In this document: positions 52,932-62,238 of the stretch, one piece after another
How the letters are laid out: every line of letters starts with the position of its first letter
Numbering within the stretch: position 1 is the stretch's first letter
Assembly (NCBI GenBank): GCA_947488625.1
Contig: CANKZR010000002.1
Location: 186,001 to 250,000, forward strand
DNA length: 64,000 bases
Source of the DNA: an uncultured Sphingomonadaceae bacterium
GTDB lineage: Bacteria > Pseudomonadota > Alphaproteobacteria > Sphingomonadales > Sphingomonadaceae
Direction: 5' to 3'
Position numbers and translations under genes: made by a program
The notes under the pieces: generated by a model
Database searches by the model: none
Told to the model about the DNA's origin: nothing
What the model saw: only the letters and a program-made list of their open reading frames with translations

Positions 52932-54215
52932 CTATCCCTCGCGTTCGATTTCCCGCCAGCCGATATCGGTGCGGTAGAAGCCGGTGGGGAAATCTATCTT
53001 GGCCACTGCAGCATAGGCAGCGTGCTGGGCAGCCTTCGTGCTGGGACCGGTGGCGGTGACATTAAGCACGCGTCCGCCGTTCGCAACCAGCGCACCATCG
53101 GCCAGCTTCGTGCCCGCGTGGAAGACCTTGACACCCTCGCGCTCGGCACCGTCCAGGTCGATCGTTCCGCCCTTCTTCGGCGTGCCGGGATAGCCATCGG
53201 CGGCCATCACGACAGTCATCGCCGTGTCCTCGGCAAAGGAAGGTTCGGGCAGTGCGGCCAATGTGCCGGCAGAGGCAGCGAGCATGTACTGCGCCAGATC
53301 GCTTTCCAGGCGCATCATCAGCACCTGGCATTCGGGATCACCGAAGCGGCAGTTGTATTCCACCAGCTTGGGTCCTTCCGACGTTAGCATCAGCCCGGCA
53401 TACAGCACACCGACATAGGGCGTGCCTTCCTTGTGCATCTGACGCACGGTGGGGAAGACGATCCGCTCCATCGATTCGGCCAGTAGCGCCTCTGTCAGCA
53501 CGCGTGCCGGGCTGTAGGCGCCCATGCCGCCGGTATTCGGACCAGTATCGCCTTCGCCCACCCGTTTGTGATCCTGCGCGGTGCCGAAGGGAATCACGCT
53601 TTCGCCATCTGTCAGCGCGAACAGGCTGACTTCCTCGCCTTCCATGAATTCCTCTATCACCACCTCGGCGCCCGCATCGCCGAATGCGCCGCCGAACATG
53701 TCCGCCAGCGCCTCGATCGCGTGATCCTCGTTCTCGGCGATTACCACGCCCTTGCCTGCGGCCAGTCCGTCCGCTTTCAGCACGAAGGGTGGGGAGAAGG
53801 TGGACAGCGCCTGCTTCGCCTGTTCCAGCGAAGCGCAATGTACGTAGCCAGCAGTGGGAATGCCGGCACGGTCGCACAGGCCCTTGGTAAAGTTCTTGCT
53901 GCCTTCCAGCTGGGCAGCGTCCCTGGAAGGGCCGAAAACGGCGATACTTGCGCTGCGCAGACTGTCCGCCAGACCGTCCACCAGCGGCGCTTCGGGGCCG
54001 ATCACGACGAGACCGATGGCCCTTTCACGGCAAAATGCCGTCACGGCGTCATGGTCGCCGGCATCCAGAGAAACCAGCAGCGCGCATTCGGCGATGCCGG
54101 GATTGCCCGGGGCGGCGTATAGCGTACCCCCATCCTCGGCGATTGCTGCGGATTGCGCCAGCTTCCAGCAAAGGGCATGTTCGCGGCCGCCACCGCCCAG
54201 TACAAGGATATTCAT
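52932..54215 (-). CDS. purD: Phosphoribosylamine-glycine ligase
   Basis: A 427-residue ATP-grasp enzyme making glycinamide ribonucleotide in purine synthesis. The N-terminal [15 protein letters not shown] and the ATP-grasp stretches [10 protein letters not shown] and [11 protein letters not shown]-like [11 protein letters not shown] are complete. The ATG at 54215 is the family start; a GTG at 54227 adds four residues. The start codon overlaps the xseA start codon of the other strand in a CATG. Confidence 0.95.
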   Translation of the reverse strand: MNILVLGGGGREHALCWKLAQSAAIAEDGGTLYAAPGNPGIAECALLVSLDAGDHDAVTAFCRERAIGLVVIGPEAPLVDGLADSLRSASIAVFGPSRDAAQLEGSKNFTKGLCDRAGIPTAGYVHCASLEQAKQALSTFSPPFVLKADGLAAGKGVVIAENEDHAIEALADMFGGAFGDAGAEVVIEEFMEGEEVSLFALTDGESVIPFGTAQDHKRVGEGDTGPNTGGMGAYSPARVLTEALLAESMERIVFPTVRQMHKEGTPYVGVLYAGLMLTSEGPKLVEYNCRFGDPECQVLMMRLESDLAQYMLAASAGTLAALPEPSFAEDTAMTVVMAADGYPGTPKKGGTIDLDGAEREGVKVFHAGTKLADGALVANGGRVLNVTATGPSTKAAQHAAYAAVAKIDFPTGFYRTDIGWREIEREG

Positions 54216-55665
54216 GGCAAAGCGCACTCCCTACGACGATTCTTCGGACGACCGGCTGTTAGCGACCAGCGAGGCGGGCGACAATTCCGCCCCGCTTTCG
54301 ATCACCGAGATTTCACAGGCGCTGAAGCGCACGGTGGAGGATCGCTTCGGCTACGTGCGGCTTCGCGGGGAGCTTTCGGGCGTGAAACGCGCCGCATCGG
54401 GCCACCTTTACCTTGCGCTGAAGGACGAAAAGGCCGTTCTCGACGGTGTGATGTGGCGCAGCGCGACACCGCGCCTCGCATTTCAGCCGGAAGACGGTAT
54501 CGAGGTTGTCGCCACCGGCAAGCTGACCACCTACCCGGGTCGCAGCAAGTACCAGATCGTGATCGAGCGGATGGAAATAGCGGGCGAGGGCGCTCTGCTG
54601 GCTTTGCTGGAGAAGACCAAGGCGCGACTGGACGCGGAAGGGTTGTTCGCGCCCGAGCGCAAGCGTGCGCTGCCCTTCGCGCCGCGTACGATTGGCGTGA
54701 TAACATCGCCCACCGGCGCGGTGATCCGCGATATCCTGCATCGGCTGGAAGATCGTTTCCCCACCCATGTGATCGTATGGCCTGTGCTGGTCCAGGGCGA
54801 TGGCGCGGCAAAACAGGTTGCCGATGCGGTTCGTGGATTTGGTGCAATTGAACCGAATGGACCCGTCCCACGCCCGGACTTGCTGATCGTGGCGCGCGGT
54901 GGCGGTTCGATCGAGGACCTGTGGAGCTTCAACGAGGAAATCGTTGTGCGCGCCGTTGCCGAAAGCCCGATACCCGTGATCAGCGCCGTGGGGCACGAAA
55001 CGGATACCACCTTATGCGATTATGCTGCAGATCGCCGCGCGCCGACACCCACTGCCGCCGCCGAAATTGCCGTGCCGGTGCTGCGCGACCTGCTCGCCAC
55101 GATCGACGATCTTGCCCATCGCCAGCGCAAATGCGCGCTTCGCCCGGTGGAACTGGGCAGGGAACGTCTTCTAGCCCGCGCCGACCGAATGCCGAAGGCG
55201 GAACAGCTGCTTCAAGGCCATGCGCAAAAGCTCGACGATCTGGGCGAACGCCTGCGTCGTGGACTGGTGGACCGGGCCGCGAAAGGTCGAGAGCAGCTTT
55301 CCGATCTGCGCCTGTCGCCGGCGATATTGCGCGGGAATCTGCGCGAGGCGAAACAGCGCCTCACCGCTGCTCGGTTGGCCCCTTCGCTGGTTACGCGCCC
55401 GATTGCCGAACGGCGCGAACGCCTGGCCGCGCTTGAGCGGCTGCGCCTGCAGCTCGATCCCAAGGCTCCGCTGCAGCGCGGCTATGCACTGGTCTGCGCG
55501 GAGGGGCATCCGGTGGTGAAGTCTCAGGCCGTGGCGGCACAGCAACCTGTACTGACCCTGGAATTCGCCGATGGCACGTTGCAGGTAATACCCGGCGCCG
55601 CGCCTAGAAAGGCCCCCAAGCGGCCCAGGGAAGCGCCAGGAAGTGGCCAGCCGAAACTGCTGTAG
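54214..55665 (+). CDS. xseA: Exodeoxyribonuclease VII large subunit
   Basis: A 483-residue large subunit. The N-terminal OB-fold domain ([20 protein letters not shown] onward) and the catalytic core ([49 protein letters not shown]) are typical, followed by a long coiled-coil-rich region. With XseB it degrades single-stranded DNA. AAGGA lies seven bases before the ATG, inside the purD coding sequence. The divergent purD/xseA pairing is common in alphaproteobacteria. Confidence 0.95.
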   Translation: MAKRTPYDDSSDDRLLATSEAGDNSAPLSITEISQALKRTVEDRFGYVRLRGELSGVKRAASGHLYLALKDEKAVLDGVMWRSATPRLAFQPEDGIEVVATGKLTTYPGRSKYQIVIERMEIAGEGALLALLEKTKARLDAEGLFAPERKRALPFAPRTIGVITSPTGAVIRDILHRLEDRFPTHVIVWPVLVQGDGAAKQVADAVRGFGAIEPNGPVPRPDLLIVARGGGSIEDLWSFNEEIVVRAVAESPIPVISAVGHETDTTLCDYAADRRAPTPTAAAEIAVPVLRDLLATIDDLAHRQRKCALRPVELGRERLLARADRMPKAEQLLQGHAQKLDDLGERLRRGLVDRAAKGREQLSDLRLSPAILRGNLREAKQRLTAARLAPSLVTRPIAERRERLAALERLRLQLDPKAPLQRGYALVCAEGHPVVKSQAVAAQQPVLTLEFADGTLQVIPGAAPRKAPKRPREAPGSGQPKLL

Positions 55666-55711
55666 CGTTCGTAAATTGCACTGAAAGCCTTCACCCATTA
55701 CATAGGCTACC

Positions 55712-55915
55712 ATGTTGATGTCATCCTCCGATAAAGCCGCGACGCTGATGTATGGCCCCAATGGCTTTCGCATCGTGAAACCCGGTCATTTCGTGCTGTG
55801 TGCCCAGAGCGGCGTGCCTGTCCCCCTGGAAGAACTGCGCTACTGGAGCGTTGAGCGACAGGAGGCCTACGCCAGCGCGGAACTTTCTACCCAGCGCGCG
55901 CTTGAGGATTTGTGA
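55712..55915 (+). CDS. DUF2093 family small protein
   Basis: A 67-residue protein. The stretch LEELRYWSVERQEAYASAE identifies DUF2093, a small family of unknown function in alphaproteobacteria. The ATG at 55712 or 55718 (two residues shorter) are both possible. Its stop overlaps the M23 peptidase GTG start, so it is translated in the same unit; it follows xseA by 46 bp. Confidence 0.82.
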   Translation: MLMSSSDKAATLMYGPNGFRIVKPGHFVLCAQSGVPVPLEELRYWSVERQEAYASAELSTQRALEDL

Positions 55916-56871
55916 GGACCAAGCCCAAGTATTTCGCAACCTCGGCCCTGTGTGCGCTTGGCGCCGCGTGTGCCGTTGTTCCCCAAACGAGTGACGCGCC
56001 CGCCACGCCTGCGCCCGCGCCTTCACCACCGGTGGAAACCGTGCAGCCCATTGCGGCGCCAACACCAACACCAGCACCAACCCCCACTCCCACTCCCACC
56101 CCTTCCGGGCCATCCACCTTCCTTTTTGACGGCGCGCTGACGCAGGGCGGCTGGATTCGCGGACAGGCTCCGGCGGGCACCGCCACGGCGCGACTGGGAG
56201 AAACCGAGCTGGTGCTGGACGACGAGGGCAATTTTTTCGCCGCGTTCGACCGCGATGCTCAGGCGCAGGCCGAACTCGTCGCCTTCCTGGGCGATGGACG
56301 CGAAGTGCGCAGCCCGATTACGGTCAGCCCACGCGACTGGAACATCGAACGCGTCAACGTCGCGCGCCGCGCGGGCAGTGCCAGTGAGAGCTTCATGCGC
56401 CGCCGCCAGCCTGAACTGGATGCGATCTGGGATGCTCGTACTGCCAATTCGGATACCGACGGCTGGAAGCAGGATTTCATCTGGCCGCTGACGGGTCGCA
56501 TCTCCGGACGCTTCGGTTCGCAACGCATCTATCGCGGTGAACCTGGCAGCTATCATTCCGGCATCGATATTGCGACGGGCGGACCGGGTGATCCTTTCGT
56601 CGCGCCCGCGGGCGGGGTGGTGACACTGGCCACGGACAGCCCCTTCAGCCTCGAGGGCTATCTTCTGATTATCGACCACGGGGCGGGGCTGAACAGCGCC
56701 TTCCTGCATCTTTCCGACATTGCCGTGGAAGAAGGCGACGTGGTGGAACAGGGGCAAATGCTCGGCCGCATCGGCTCTTCGGGGCGGGCCACGGGTCCGC
56801 ACCTGCACTGGAGCCTGAAGTGGCATCTTGCCCGGCTCGATCCCATCCTGTTCACCGGACCCATGCCCTGA
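55912..56871 (+). CDS. M23 family metallopeptidase, exported
   Basis: A 319-residue LytM-type zinc peptidase. After an N-terminal signal (about 1-27) comes a Pro/Thr repeat region encoded by tandem CCAACA and CCCACT units (about 44-65), a middle domain, and the M23 domain (about 195-315) with YHSGIDIA and PHLHW supplying zinc ligands. It should cleave peptidoglycan peptide crosslinks. It starts with GTG, coupled to DUF2093. Confidence 0.87.
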   Translation: MRTKPKYFATSALCALGAACAVVPQTSDAPATPAPAPSPPVETVQPIAAPTPTPAPTPTPTPTPSGPSTFLFDGALTQGGWIRGQAPAGTATARLGETELVLDDEGNFFAAFDRDAQAQAELVAFLGDGREVRSPITVSPRDWNIERVNVARRAGSASESFMRRRQPELDAIWDARTANSDTDGWKQDFIWPLTGRISGRFGSQRIYRGEPGSYHSGIDIATGGPGDPFVAPAGGVVTLATDSPFSLEGYLLIIDHGAGLNSAFLHLSDIAVEEGDVVEQGQMLGRIGSSGRATGPHLHWSLKWHLARLDPILFTGPMP

Positions 56872-56884
56872 CGGGTGAAGAGGC

Positions 56885-57868
56885 ATGAGAAAGCGTCGAT
56901 TGATCGCCGGGATCGTGCTTGCCCTCATGCTGTCTCCCGGAACGTTGCTACGCACCCAAATACCGTCCAGATCAACGGCGGATCTCACCATCACGCGACT
57001 GGCGGATTTGCCGGACGAGACAAGCAATAGCGGTTTCACGCGAATGGGCGTGTGGGAGCTATCCAGTTCGCGCATCGATTTCGGCGGCTACTCGGCCCTT
57101 CTGGTCTTGAACAACGCCACGTTGCGCGCCTTTTCGGACCGAGGGAAACGGCTGACCTTTGCCGAGCCGGGCCAGCCACAAGATCGCGAGGCGCAATTCG
57201 CCACCGTCTGGGATCGCGGGGACCTGAGCCCGACTGTCCCCGACATCGAGGCGGCGACACGCGATCCCGAAACCGGCGATTACTGGTTGGCGTTCGAGAA
57301 TACCCATGCGGTGATTCGCAATGACATCGCCAGCGCATTTGTCCGCTCGCGCCGCCCGTCTGCCTGGCAGGACTGGCCCGAGAACGGCGGTGCCGAGGCG
57401 ATGGCGCGCTTTCCGGACGGTCGCTTCATCATCCTGCCGGAACGCGACTCGACCGGCTTTCTGTATGCGTCAGACCCTACGGACGAAGTGGAGCCCCTGA
57501 CCTTCGATTTCACCGTTCCCGCCGATTATAATCCCACCGACATGATGGCATTACCCGATGGGCGCGTGCTGATATTGCTGCGGCAGCTGGAATGGGGGTG
57601 GCCACCTTTCGCCACTGCCATTGCGATCGCCGATCCTCGCGGGCTGACAGAAGGCGGGACGCTGGACATCGAGTTGCTGATACGACTGGAGACGATCCTG
57701 CCGCGAGAAAACTACGAGGCGCTTTCGCTGGCGGGGGTCGAGGAGGATGGCACGGTGATCCTCTGGCTCATGTCCGATGATAATCTTTCCGCCTTCCAGC
57801 GCACATTGCTGGCGAAGATGAGCTGGCGGGAAAAGGACGCCGGGCACGAAAAAGCGCGCGAGGAATGA
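56885..57868 (+). CDS. Esterase-like activity of phytase family protein, exported
   Basis: A 327-residue exported protein with a signal (1-25) and a beta-propeller-like domain of the phytase-like esterase family (DPETGDYWLAFE, RDSTGFLYASDPTD, YEALSLAGVEEDGT). The substrate is unknown. It lies 13 bp downstream of the M23 gene, so is likely in the same operon, and converges on rpmB with the rpmB terminator overlapping its 3' end. Confidence 0.8.
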   Translation: MRKRRLIAGIVLALMLSPGTLLRTQIPSRSTADLTITRLADLPDETSNSGFTRMGVWELSSSRIDFGGYSALLVLNNATLRAFSDRGKRLTFAEPGQPQDREAQFATVWDRGDLSPTVPDIEAATRDPETGDYWLAFENTHAVIRNDIASAFVRSRRPSAWQDWPENGGAEAMARFPDGRFIILPERDSTGFLYASDPTDEVEPLTFDFTVPADYNPTDMMALPDGRVLILLRQLEWGWPPFATAIAIADPRGLTEGGTLDIELLIRLETILPRENYEALSLAGVEEDGTVILWLMSDDNLSAFQRTLLAKMSWREKDAGHEKAREE

Positions 57869-57881
57869 CCCTCACGCGCTT
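57849..57881 (-). terminator. Intrinsic terminator of rpmB
   Basis: A 12-base stem, AAGCGCGCGAGG / CCTCACGCGCTT, with one mismatch and a six-base loop (57852-57881). On the minus strand five T follow the stem. It overlaps the end of the convergent phytase-like gene. Confidence 0.75.
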
Positions 57882-57906
57882 CTCAAACTCGCTCGACGCA
57901 AGCGCC

Positions 57907-58203
57907 TTACGCGGCGTCGGAGCTTTCGACGGCTTTCTTCAGTTCACGCTTCACGCGCTGGGCGCGGGTGGAAAGCTTTTCGCTCTTCGTCTTCAGCAGC
58001 CAGTTGTCGAGACCGCCATTGTGCTCAACCGAACGCAGGCCCTGCGTCGAGACGCGGAACTTGAAGCTACGGTCCAGCTTTTCGCTGATCAGCGTGACGT
58101 TCTGCAGGTTGGGCAGGAAGACGCGCTTGGTCTTGTTGTTGGCGTGGCTGACGTTGTGGCCGACCTGGCGGCCCTTGCCGGTAAGTTCGCAAATGCGCGA
58201 CAT
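57907..58203 (-). CDS. rpmB: 50S ribosomal protein L28
   Basis: A 98-residue protein with the L28 pattern: [21 protein letters not shown], then RRFLPNLQ-like RVFLPNLQ and [17 protein letters not shown]. The zinc-binding cysteines of some L28s are not present as a full set (a single Cys). The C-terminal helical extension is typical of alphaproteobacteria. It is divergent from the acidic lipoprotein gene across 158 bp. Confidence 0.96.
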   Translation of the reverse strand: MSRICELTGKGRQVGHNVSHANNKTKRVFLPNLQNVTLISEKLDRSFKFRVSTQGLRSVEHNGGLDNWLLKTKSEKLSTRAQRVKRELKKAVESSDAA

Positions 58204-58361
58204 GGCGAAATCTCTCGCTAAAAACGGTTTCGGTTACAGCTTTTGGGCTGGGAAAGGCGCGCGCTTACAGGGCGGCTACAGATTCGTCAAGCTAAGCTAC
58301 CACTTGCTACGCCCCCGCGCCGCGCTAAAAAGGCGGCACATTCTTTTGGGAGTACACTGAA

Positions 58362-58616
58362 ATGAAAAATCTGGTTGCCACTACTTTCCTCGGCGTCTCG
58401 TTGTTCGCTCTTGCCGCCTGCGATGTCGACCAGACTGAAGAAGGCGACATGCCCGAAGTTGATGTGGAAGGCGGTAACTTGCCTGAATACGACGTGGAAG
58501 GCCCCGATGTAGACGTCGATACCGGGACCGAGACGGTCGAGGTGCCGACGGTGGATGTCGATGTAGATGGCCCGGATGATGCCGAGGGTGAGCCAGTTAC
58601 CGACGACGAAGAATAG
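58362..58616 (+). CDS. Small, very acidic lipoprotein
   Basis: An 84-residue lipoprotein: signal MKNLVATTFLGVSLFALAAC, then a mature part of about 64 residues dominated by Asp, Glu, Val and Pro in DVE / DVD units, with no Arg or Lys. The length and composition suggest an unstructured envelope protein, perhaps a cation binder. It is a common small gene in sphingomonads; its function is unknown. TTGGGAG precedes the ATG at modest distance. Confidence 0.78.
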   Translation: MKNLVATTFLGVSLFALAACDVDQTEEGDMPEVDVEGGNLPEYDVEGPDVDVDTGTETVEVPTVDVDVDGPDDAEGEPVTDDEE

Positions 58617-58643
58617 GAATATATCGGGCGAGGCGCGACGGAT

Positions 58644-59099
58644 ATGATCCGCTGGCCCTCGCCCGAGCCCATGCGCCGCGCTCTGCAACTGGCGAATGAA
58701 GCCGCTGCTGCGGGCGAAGTGCCCGTGGGCGCTGTGGTGATCAAGGAGGGAAAGGTGGTCGGCGAAGGCCACAACCTCACCCGCACGAACCACGATCCTA
58801 CCGCTCATGCCGAAATGGTGGCGATCCGCGCCGCAGCGTCTACGCTGGGGGACGAGCGTCTGACCGGCTGCGATCTCTACGTAACGCTGGAGCCGTGCCC
58901 GATGTGCGCAGGCGCAATCAGCCATGCCCGCCTGGCGCGCCTCTATTACGCCGCCAGCGATCCCAAGGGCGGCGCGGTGGAACAAGGCGCGCGGGTTTTT
59001 CAGCAGCCGCAATGCCTGCATCGGCCAGAGGTTTATTCGGGGCTTGGTGAGACCGAGGCAGCGGAACTGCTGCGCGGCTTTTTCGCGGAACGGCGGTGA
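58644..59099 (+). CDS. tadA: tRNA adenosine(34) deaminase TadA
   Basis: A 151-residue zinc deaminase that converts wobble A34 of tRNA-Arg to inosine. The catalytic HAE (55-57, Glu57) and zinc ligands PCPMC (84-88) are present with the TadA-type spacing and the C-terminal ARLARLYYAASDPKGGAV. It starts 27 bp after the acidic lipoprotein gene. Confidence 0.92.
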   Translation: MIRWPSPEPMRRALQLANEAAAAGEVPVGAVVIKEGKVVGEGHNLTRTNHDPTAHAEMVAIRAAASTLGDERLTGCDLYVTLEPCPMCAGAISHARLARLYYAASDPKGGAVEQGARVFQQPQCLHRPEVYSGLGETEAAELLRGFFAERR

Positions 59100-59126
59100 A
59101 ATTCCAGGGCACTTCGTGTCGTTTCG

Positions 59127-59837
59127 TCAAAGCCCCCGCCAGATTCGCACCCTATCGTCGTTATCCGGCCCAAAACGCCCCGCGTCACAGGCCGTCGGCA
59201 TGAAGTCCGCGCCGTAACACAGCCGCATTTCGCGTAGCCAGCCGCGTTCGTTCACTACCAGTCCCACATCTTCTGCGTCCCAATGTGGATTTGCATCGGC
59301 AAAGGTGATTCGAACATCGCCTGCCGTCAGGCTATCGCGGCGGGAGAGGCGGTCGAAGTCGGGCCACCGCAGTGAATTCCACAGGATGCGGGTGACTTGC
59401 AGGTAGGCGTCGGGACTTGGAGTCATGCAGGCACCGTGCTTTTGCCATTGGCGCGCCAGCAGGGAGAGGTCGGGTGTCATGCACAGGGATTGTCGTACGG
59501 CATCTAAGCTGGGCTGGCGGCGCGTGGGGCACCACTGGGGCCAGCGACCGGGGCCGCTTTCCGGCCAAAGCCCGTGGACGATGAAGGCAAACCGGCCCGC
59601 CCGCCCTGCGCACTGGCGCGCGTGACGCCGTTCGTCATCGCGGAAGCGGCAGAACTCCGGGCTCCAGCTCAAGGCCAGGGTATAGCCGCGCACCGGCGTT
59701 TCGCGCACTTCGCCATCGCGCTGGACGGGCGGCAGGGAGACGGGGCCGGTGGGGACACGGCATTGATAGGCCTGCGCTTGCGCGGCGGCGGGCACGCCCA
59801 GGGCGAATAGCGCGGCTAGGCTAATTGAAGGTTTCAG
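59127..59837 (-). CDS. Ribonuclease T2 family protein, secreted
   Basis: A 236-residue RNase T2. The catalytic segments CAS1 (FIVHGLWPE) and CAS2 (QWQKHGACM) with both histidines are present, along with several Cys for disulfides. The start is proposed as CTG at 59835-59837: an AAGGAAAGGG ribosome site lies about eight bases upstream and the first 23 codons then make a complete signal peptide (KPSISLAALFALG ... QAQA). A GTG at 59795 would cut off the signal. The CTG start overlaps the preceding gene. Confidence 0.82.
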   Translation of the reverse strand: MKPSISLAALFALGVPAAAQAQAYQCRVPTGPVSLPPVQRDGEVRETPVRGYTLALSWSPEFCRFRDDERRHARQCAGRAGRFAFIVHGLWPESGPGRWPQWCPTRRQPSLDAVRQSLCMTPDLSLLARQWQKHGACMTPSPDAYLQVTRILWNSLRWPDFDRLSRRDSLTAGDVRITFADANPHWDAEDVGLVVNERGWLREMRLCYGADFMPTACDAGRFGPDNDDRVRIWRGL

Positions 59838-60279
59838 GTGACGAGCCCTTTCCTTGCGAGAACCAGCGATTGCTCTCGGGCAAGAACAGGAAGAGTAGCG
59901 ACAGCGCGAGCAGGAGGGGTTGCGCGAAGTAACTCCACCTTACCGGCTCGTCTGCTGTCTGAAATGTGGCGATCATCCCGGGAAGGTTCGCCAGTTCGAT
60001 CAGAGTGAAGACGGTGACCAGCCACCGCGCGATGCGGTTGGCGAAGATATAGATCAGCCCCACGGGGATCAGGGCGACGGATAGGAGCGCCGAGAGGGTG
60101 ACGATTGTCCAGTCCCTGCTCCAGCCGTCCCACGCAAAGGCGGCGGCATAGGCTGTCTGCTGCAATTCCAGATCGCCGAGTCCGAGGAGGAAGGCATAAA
60201 TGGCCGCACCCAGGAAGCTGACGACGAATAGCTGGATGGATCGTGGTCGGCGCCCTTTCGCCGGTGTTATTCGCGGCAT
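59821..60279 (-). CDS. Membrane protein, unknown function
   Basis: A 152-residue protein with about four transmembrane segments (16-36, 58-80, 84-105, 115-135). No family is recognised. Its stop overlaps the RNase T2 N-terminus, and it starts 2 bp after the nadC stop, so the three genes nadC, this one and RNase T2 probably form one transcript. Confidence 0.77.
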   Translation of the reverse strand: MPRITPAKGRRPRSIQLFVVSFLGAAIYAFLLGLGDLELQQTAYAAAFAWDGWSRDWTIVTLSALLSVALIPVGLIYIFANRIARWLVTVFTLIELANLPGMIATFQTADEPVRWSYFAQPLLLALSLLFLFLPESNRWFSQGKGSSPETFN

Positions 60280-60281
60280 TT

Positions 60282-61157
60282 CTACCCCACCGTGAAATCC
60301 AGGCCGATATCGGCGGCAGGCGCGCTTTGCGTCAGCCGACCTACGGAGATGTAATCCACGCCGCTGGCGGCCTTGGCGCTAATGGTGTCGAGAGTGATGC
60401 CGCCGCTTGCTTCCGTCTTTGCACGGGTGCCTATCATTCCCACGGCCTCTCGCAGAATCTCGGGGCTCATGTTGTCGAGAAGGATATGATCCGCACCGGC
60501 GGCCAGTGCGGGTTCGATCTGGTCGAGCCGGTCGACCTCGCAGATGATGTTCTCCACCCCCGCATTACGCGCGCGGCGCACAGCCTCGCCTACGTTTCCG
60601 GCAACGAGGATGTGGTTGTCCTTGATCATCGCCGCATCCCACAGCCCCATGCGATGATTGCTGCCGCCACCCATGCGCACGGCGTATTTCTCGATATGGC
60701 GCAAGCCGGGAATGGTCTTGCGCGTGTCCAGCAGCGTGCAATCCGGGTTGGCCCCGCCCGCTCTCATCGCATCGACATAGCGGCGTACCAGCGTGGCAAT
60801 GCCGGAAAGGTGCTGCACGGTGTTCAGCGCACTGCGCTCTGCGGTCAGCATGGCTCGGGCATTGCCCGAAAGGCGCATGAGGTCAGTACCGGGCGCAACC
60901 TGCTCGCCTTCTTTCACCAGCACATCGATTTGCATGTCCGGATCGAGATGGCGGAAGAAGCCGACGGCAATCGGAAGGCCCGCCACGGTGATGGGATCGC
61001 GACTATCCATCACCCCCTGAAAGCGCGCATCGGCAGGGATCACGCTGCTGGCAGTAACGTCCCTGCCGCCGCCTGGCAGTCCTTCGCCAAGGTCTTCGGC
61101 CAAGGTGTCACGGACGAATGCATGAAGGTCGAAGCCTTCGAGTTTGAATTCGGTCAT
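60282..61157 (-). CDS. nadC: Nicotinate-nucleotide pyrophosphorylase (carboxylating)
   Basis: A 291-residue quinolinate phosphoribosyltransferase making nicotinate mononucleotide in NAD synthesis. The active-site stretches AERSALNTVQHLSGIAT, TRKTIPGLR, YAVRMGGGSNHRMGL and the conserved Glu in RAKTEASGGI are intact. It lies just after repeat copy C; 37 bp separate its start from the element. Confidence 0.95.
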   Translation of the reverse strand: MTEFKLEGFDLHAFVRDTLAEDLGEGLPGGGRDVTASSVIPADARFQGVMDSRDPITVAGLPIAVGFFRHLDPDMQIDVLVKEGEQVAPGTDLMRLSGNARAMLTAERSALNTVQHLSGIATLVRRYVDAMRAGGANPDCTLLDTRKTIPGLRHIEKYAVRMGGGSNHRMGLWDAAMIKDNHILVAGNVGEAVRRARNAGVENIICEVDRLDQIEPALAAGADHILLDNMSPEILREAVGMIGTRAKTEASGGITLDTISAKAASGVDYISVGRLTQSAPAADIGLDFTVG

Positions 61158-61194
61158 GAATGGGTCTTAGTCGCTGGCGGGCCGCCTAGTCGAG

Positions 61195-61443
61195 AAAAGT
61201 TGTTTGTTTTTCGAAAGCGCCTCCGCGCTTTCGTCCTCGCTATACGCGCTCCGCTTCGCTGCGCGCCCGCTGCGGGCGGTCGTTCGGCCTTGCGGTCCCT
61301 GCACGGACCGTGGCTCTTACCTTGCGAGATATCTGACGGAAGCCCCGGGCGTGAAGCGACCGCAGGCGCGAACGCGCGCCCGAGCCTATGCGGGGATAGC
61401 CAAGTGAACGAACGCGAAAGCCGGCGCTTGAGGAACAAACAAA
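61195..61443. repeat. Dispersed intergenic hairpin element, copy C
   Basis: An element of about 249 bp in the 286-bp gap between the nadC start and the LytTR gene stop. It contains the end module GAAAGCGC-CTCC-GCGCTTTC (61214-61233) followed by GTCCTCGCTATACGC, the core CGCCCGCTGCGGGCG (61262-61276), GGCCTTGCGG, its partial complement ACCGCAGGCGCG, and a degenerate right module (AAAGCCGGCGCTT). It matches copies A and B in layout but has different stem bases. No gene or promoter is recognised. Confidence 0.75.
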
Positions 61444-62238
61444 CTAATGCACAAACCGCGCGACCACATCGCGGTAGCTGCGTGAAACCTTCACTTCAGC
61501 GCCCGAATCGAGCACCAGGAAGCATTCGCCGTTGGTATGCGGCTTCACCTGACGTACCTGGTCGAGATTCACGATGGTGGAACGGTGGACACGCTGGAAG
61601 TTCTTGGGGTCCAGCCTACGCTCGAGATCCTTCATCGTCTCGCGCAGGATCAGCGAGTTGTCGCCGGTATAGATGCACATGTAGTCGCCGGCCGCCTCGA
61701 TATGTTCGATGGTGTCGACATCGACGCGGAAGATTTGCCCGCGGTCCTTCACGTTGATCATCTTTTCGTAACGACCTGCGGCATCGCCATCCTCGCCCAG
61801 CGTTTCGAGGCTGTCTGGGCTGACTTCGGCCAGCACGTCCTTCAGTTTCTCGGCTTCGTCGGCAGAGCGTTTTTCGGCAAGGCGCTGGCGTACGCGTTCG
61901 ATGGTGTCGGCCAGCTTGTCCTCGTCCACCGGCTTCATCAGGTAGTTCACGGCATTGGCTTCGAACGCCCTGATCGCGTGTTCCTGATAGGCGGTGACGA
62001 AGACGAACAGCGGGGGATCGACATCCATCACGCCCTTTACGACGGAAAACCCGTCGAAACCGGGCATCTGGATATCGAGGAAGACCAGGTCCGGCTTCTG
62101 CGTCTTGATCGCGCGGATGGCCTCTCGGCCATTGGCGCAGGTCTCGATCACCTCGATATCGCTGAACGGCTCGAGGCGCAGTTGCAGGCCCTGGATGGCC
62201 AGTTTTTCGTCATCGACTACAATCGTGCGGATGCTCAT
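61444..62238 (-). CDS. LytTR-family response regulator (second pair)
   Basis: A 264-residue regulator: receiver with Asp55 in LVFLDIQMPG and Lys102 in LMKPVD, then a LytTR DNA-binding domain (about 155-264, with FQRVHRSTIVNLDQV). It is coupled by a 4-bp overlap (ATGA) to its kinase, just upstream. Compared with the first pair at 22952-23692 it is a paralogue with a longer interdomain linker. Its stop abuts repeat copy C. Confidence 0.93.
   Translation of the reverse strand: MSIRTIVVDDEKLAIQGLQLRLEPFSDIEVIETCANGREAIRAIKTQKPDLVFLDIQMPGFDGFSVVKGVMDVDPPLFVFVTAYQEHAIRAFEANAVNYLMKPVDEDKLADTIERVRQRLAEKRSADEAEKLKDVLAEVSPDSLETLGEDGDAAGRYEKMINVKDRGQIFRVDVDTIEHIEAAGDYMCIYTGDNSLILRETMKDLERRLDPKNFQRVHRSTIVNLDQVRQVKPHTNGECFLVLDSGAEVKVSRSYRDVVARFVH

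Noticed and set aside
56059-56101. Short tandem repeats (CCAACA, CCCACT) in the M23 peptidase gene.
   Set aside because: They encode a Pro/Thr linker common in exported peptidases and are not a separate element.
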